A DNA stretch of 64,000 nucleotides from Bacillota bacterium (GTDB lineage Bacteria > Bacillota > Syntrophomonadia > Syntrophomonadales > DTU052). The stretch is taken from NCBI GenBank assembly GCA_029781825.1, contig JAKOVY010000032.1:23438-87437 (forward strand), in the 5' to 3' direction. The notes beneath the pieces are model-generated. The model saw nothing but the letters and a program-made list of their open reading frames with translations, had not been told where the DNA came from and did not search any database. Position 1 is the first letter of the stretch. Every line of letters starts with the position of its first letter. The position numbers and the translations under genes are program-made. Positions 63,969-64,000 of this stretch are shown here, piece after piece.

Positions 63969-64000
63969 ATGGAAAAGAGCATTGGTTTTCATTTTTATAT
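63969..64000 (+). CDS. 5' end of an unidentified gene
   Basis: ATG at 63969 follows GGTGGAGGAC and opens a frame MEKSIGFHFY that runs off the window. Too short to identify. Confidence 0.5.
   Translation, partial: MEKSIGFHFY

Overview
The window comes from a Gram-positive, endospore-lineage anaerobe, most likely a member of the Clostridia of the syntrophic or Desulfotomaculum-like kind. The signs are TTG/GTG starts behind strong AGGAGG sites, neighbouring pcrA and ligA, a GerMN lipoprotein, an isopropylmalate-synthase-like Re-citrate synthase candidate, class I two-subunit fumarase, and an Hdr-Flx electron-bifurcation cluster with two selenocysteine (UGA) proteins. No species is claimed.

Region by region. 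1-5.7 kb: the end of hisIE, a ferredoxin-nitroreductase fusion, pcrA and ligA. 5.8-15.2 kb: two complete gatCAB operons, separated only by a convergent PAS/GGDEF/HD-GYP c-di-GMP enzyme; the second GatA has lost the amidase catalytic lysine. 15.5-19.8 kb: Re-citrate synthase (or homocitrate synthase)-like enzyme, aconitase-type large and small subunits and NADP isocitrate dehydrogenase, together a route from acetyl-CoA and oxaloacetate to 2-oxoglutarate. 19.9-23 kb: an iron-uptake unit with a DtxR-FeoA fusion, FeoB and a small Cys-rich partner, with matching DtxR-type operators before the regulator and before feoB. 23.3-30.4 kb: an alpha-glucan locus with two free-standing starch-binding modules, a GT4 glycosyltransferase, a nucleotidyltransferase fused to a catalytically eroded mutase, a GalT-like enzyme and glycogen synthase. 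30.5-32 kb: a CBS protein, then more than 1 kb without genes that holds two ~200-nt copies of a bipartite, covarying structured RNA that I cannot assign to a known family. 32-39.3 kb: a DUF2975/XRE/DUF4173-like trio, a 1080-residue STAND/TPR/BTAD regulator and an MFS transporter.

40.5-47.4 kb is one long operon, hdrC-hdrB-hdrA(Sec)-flxD(Sec)-flxC-flxB-flxA. It should form a cytosolic complex that oxidises NAD(P)H and splits the electrons between ferredoxin and a disulfide or other acceptor. 47.5-57.6 kb holds a missed 46-residue membrane protein, an alpha-oxoamine synthase, a DUF1285-like protein, DegV, a radical SAM protein, an isochorismatase-like hydrolase, a LytTR response regulator, a ChlI/ChlD-like AAA-VWA pair and a GerMN lipoprotein. 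57.6-63 kb holds an acetate-type transporter, murI, fumarase alpha and beta, rph, rdgB, a YfcE-type phosphodiesterase and tRNA-Pro. The last 900 bases hold a promoter and a leader with alternative hairpins, a four-codon ORF and the first codons of a further gene.

Most genes are on the plus strand. Coordinates of genes and motifs were read from the sequence; family assignments are from memory of conserved motifs, without database searches.
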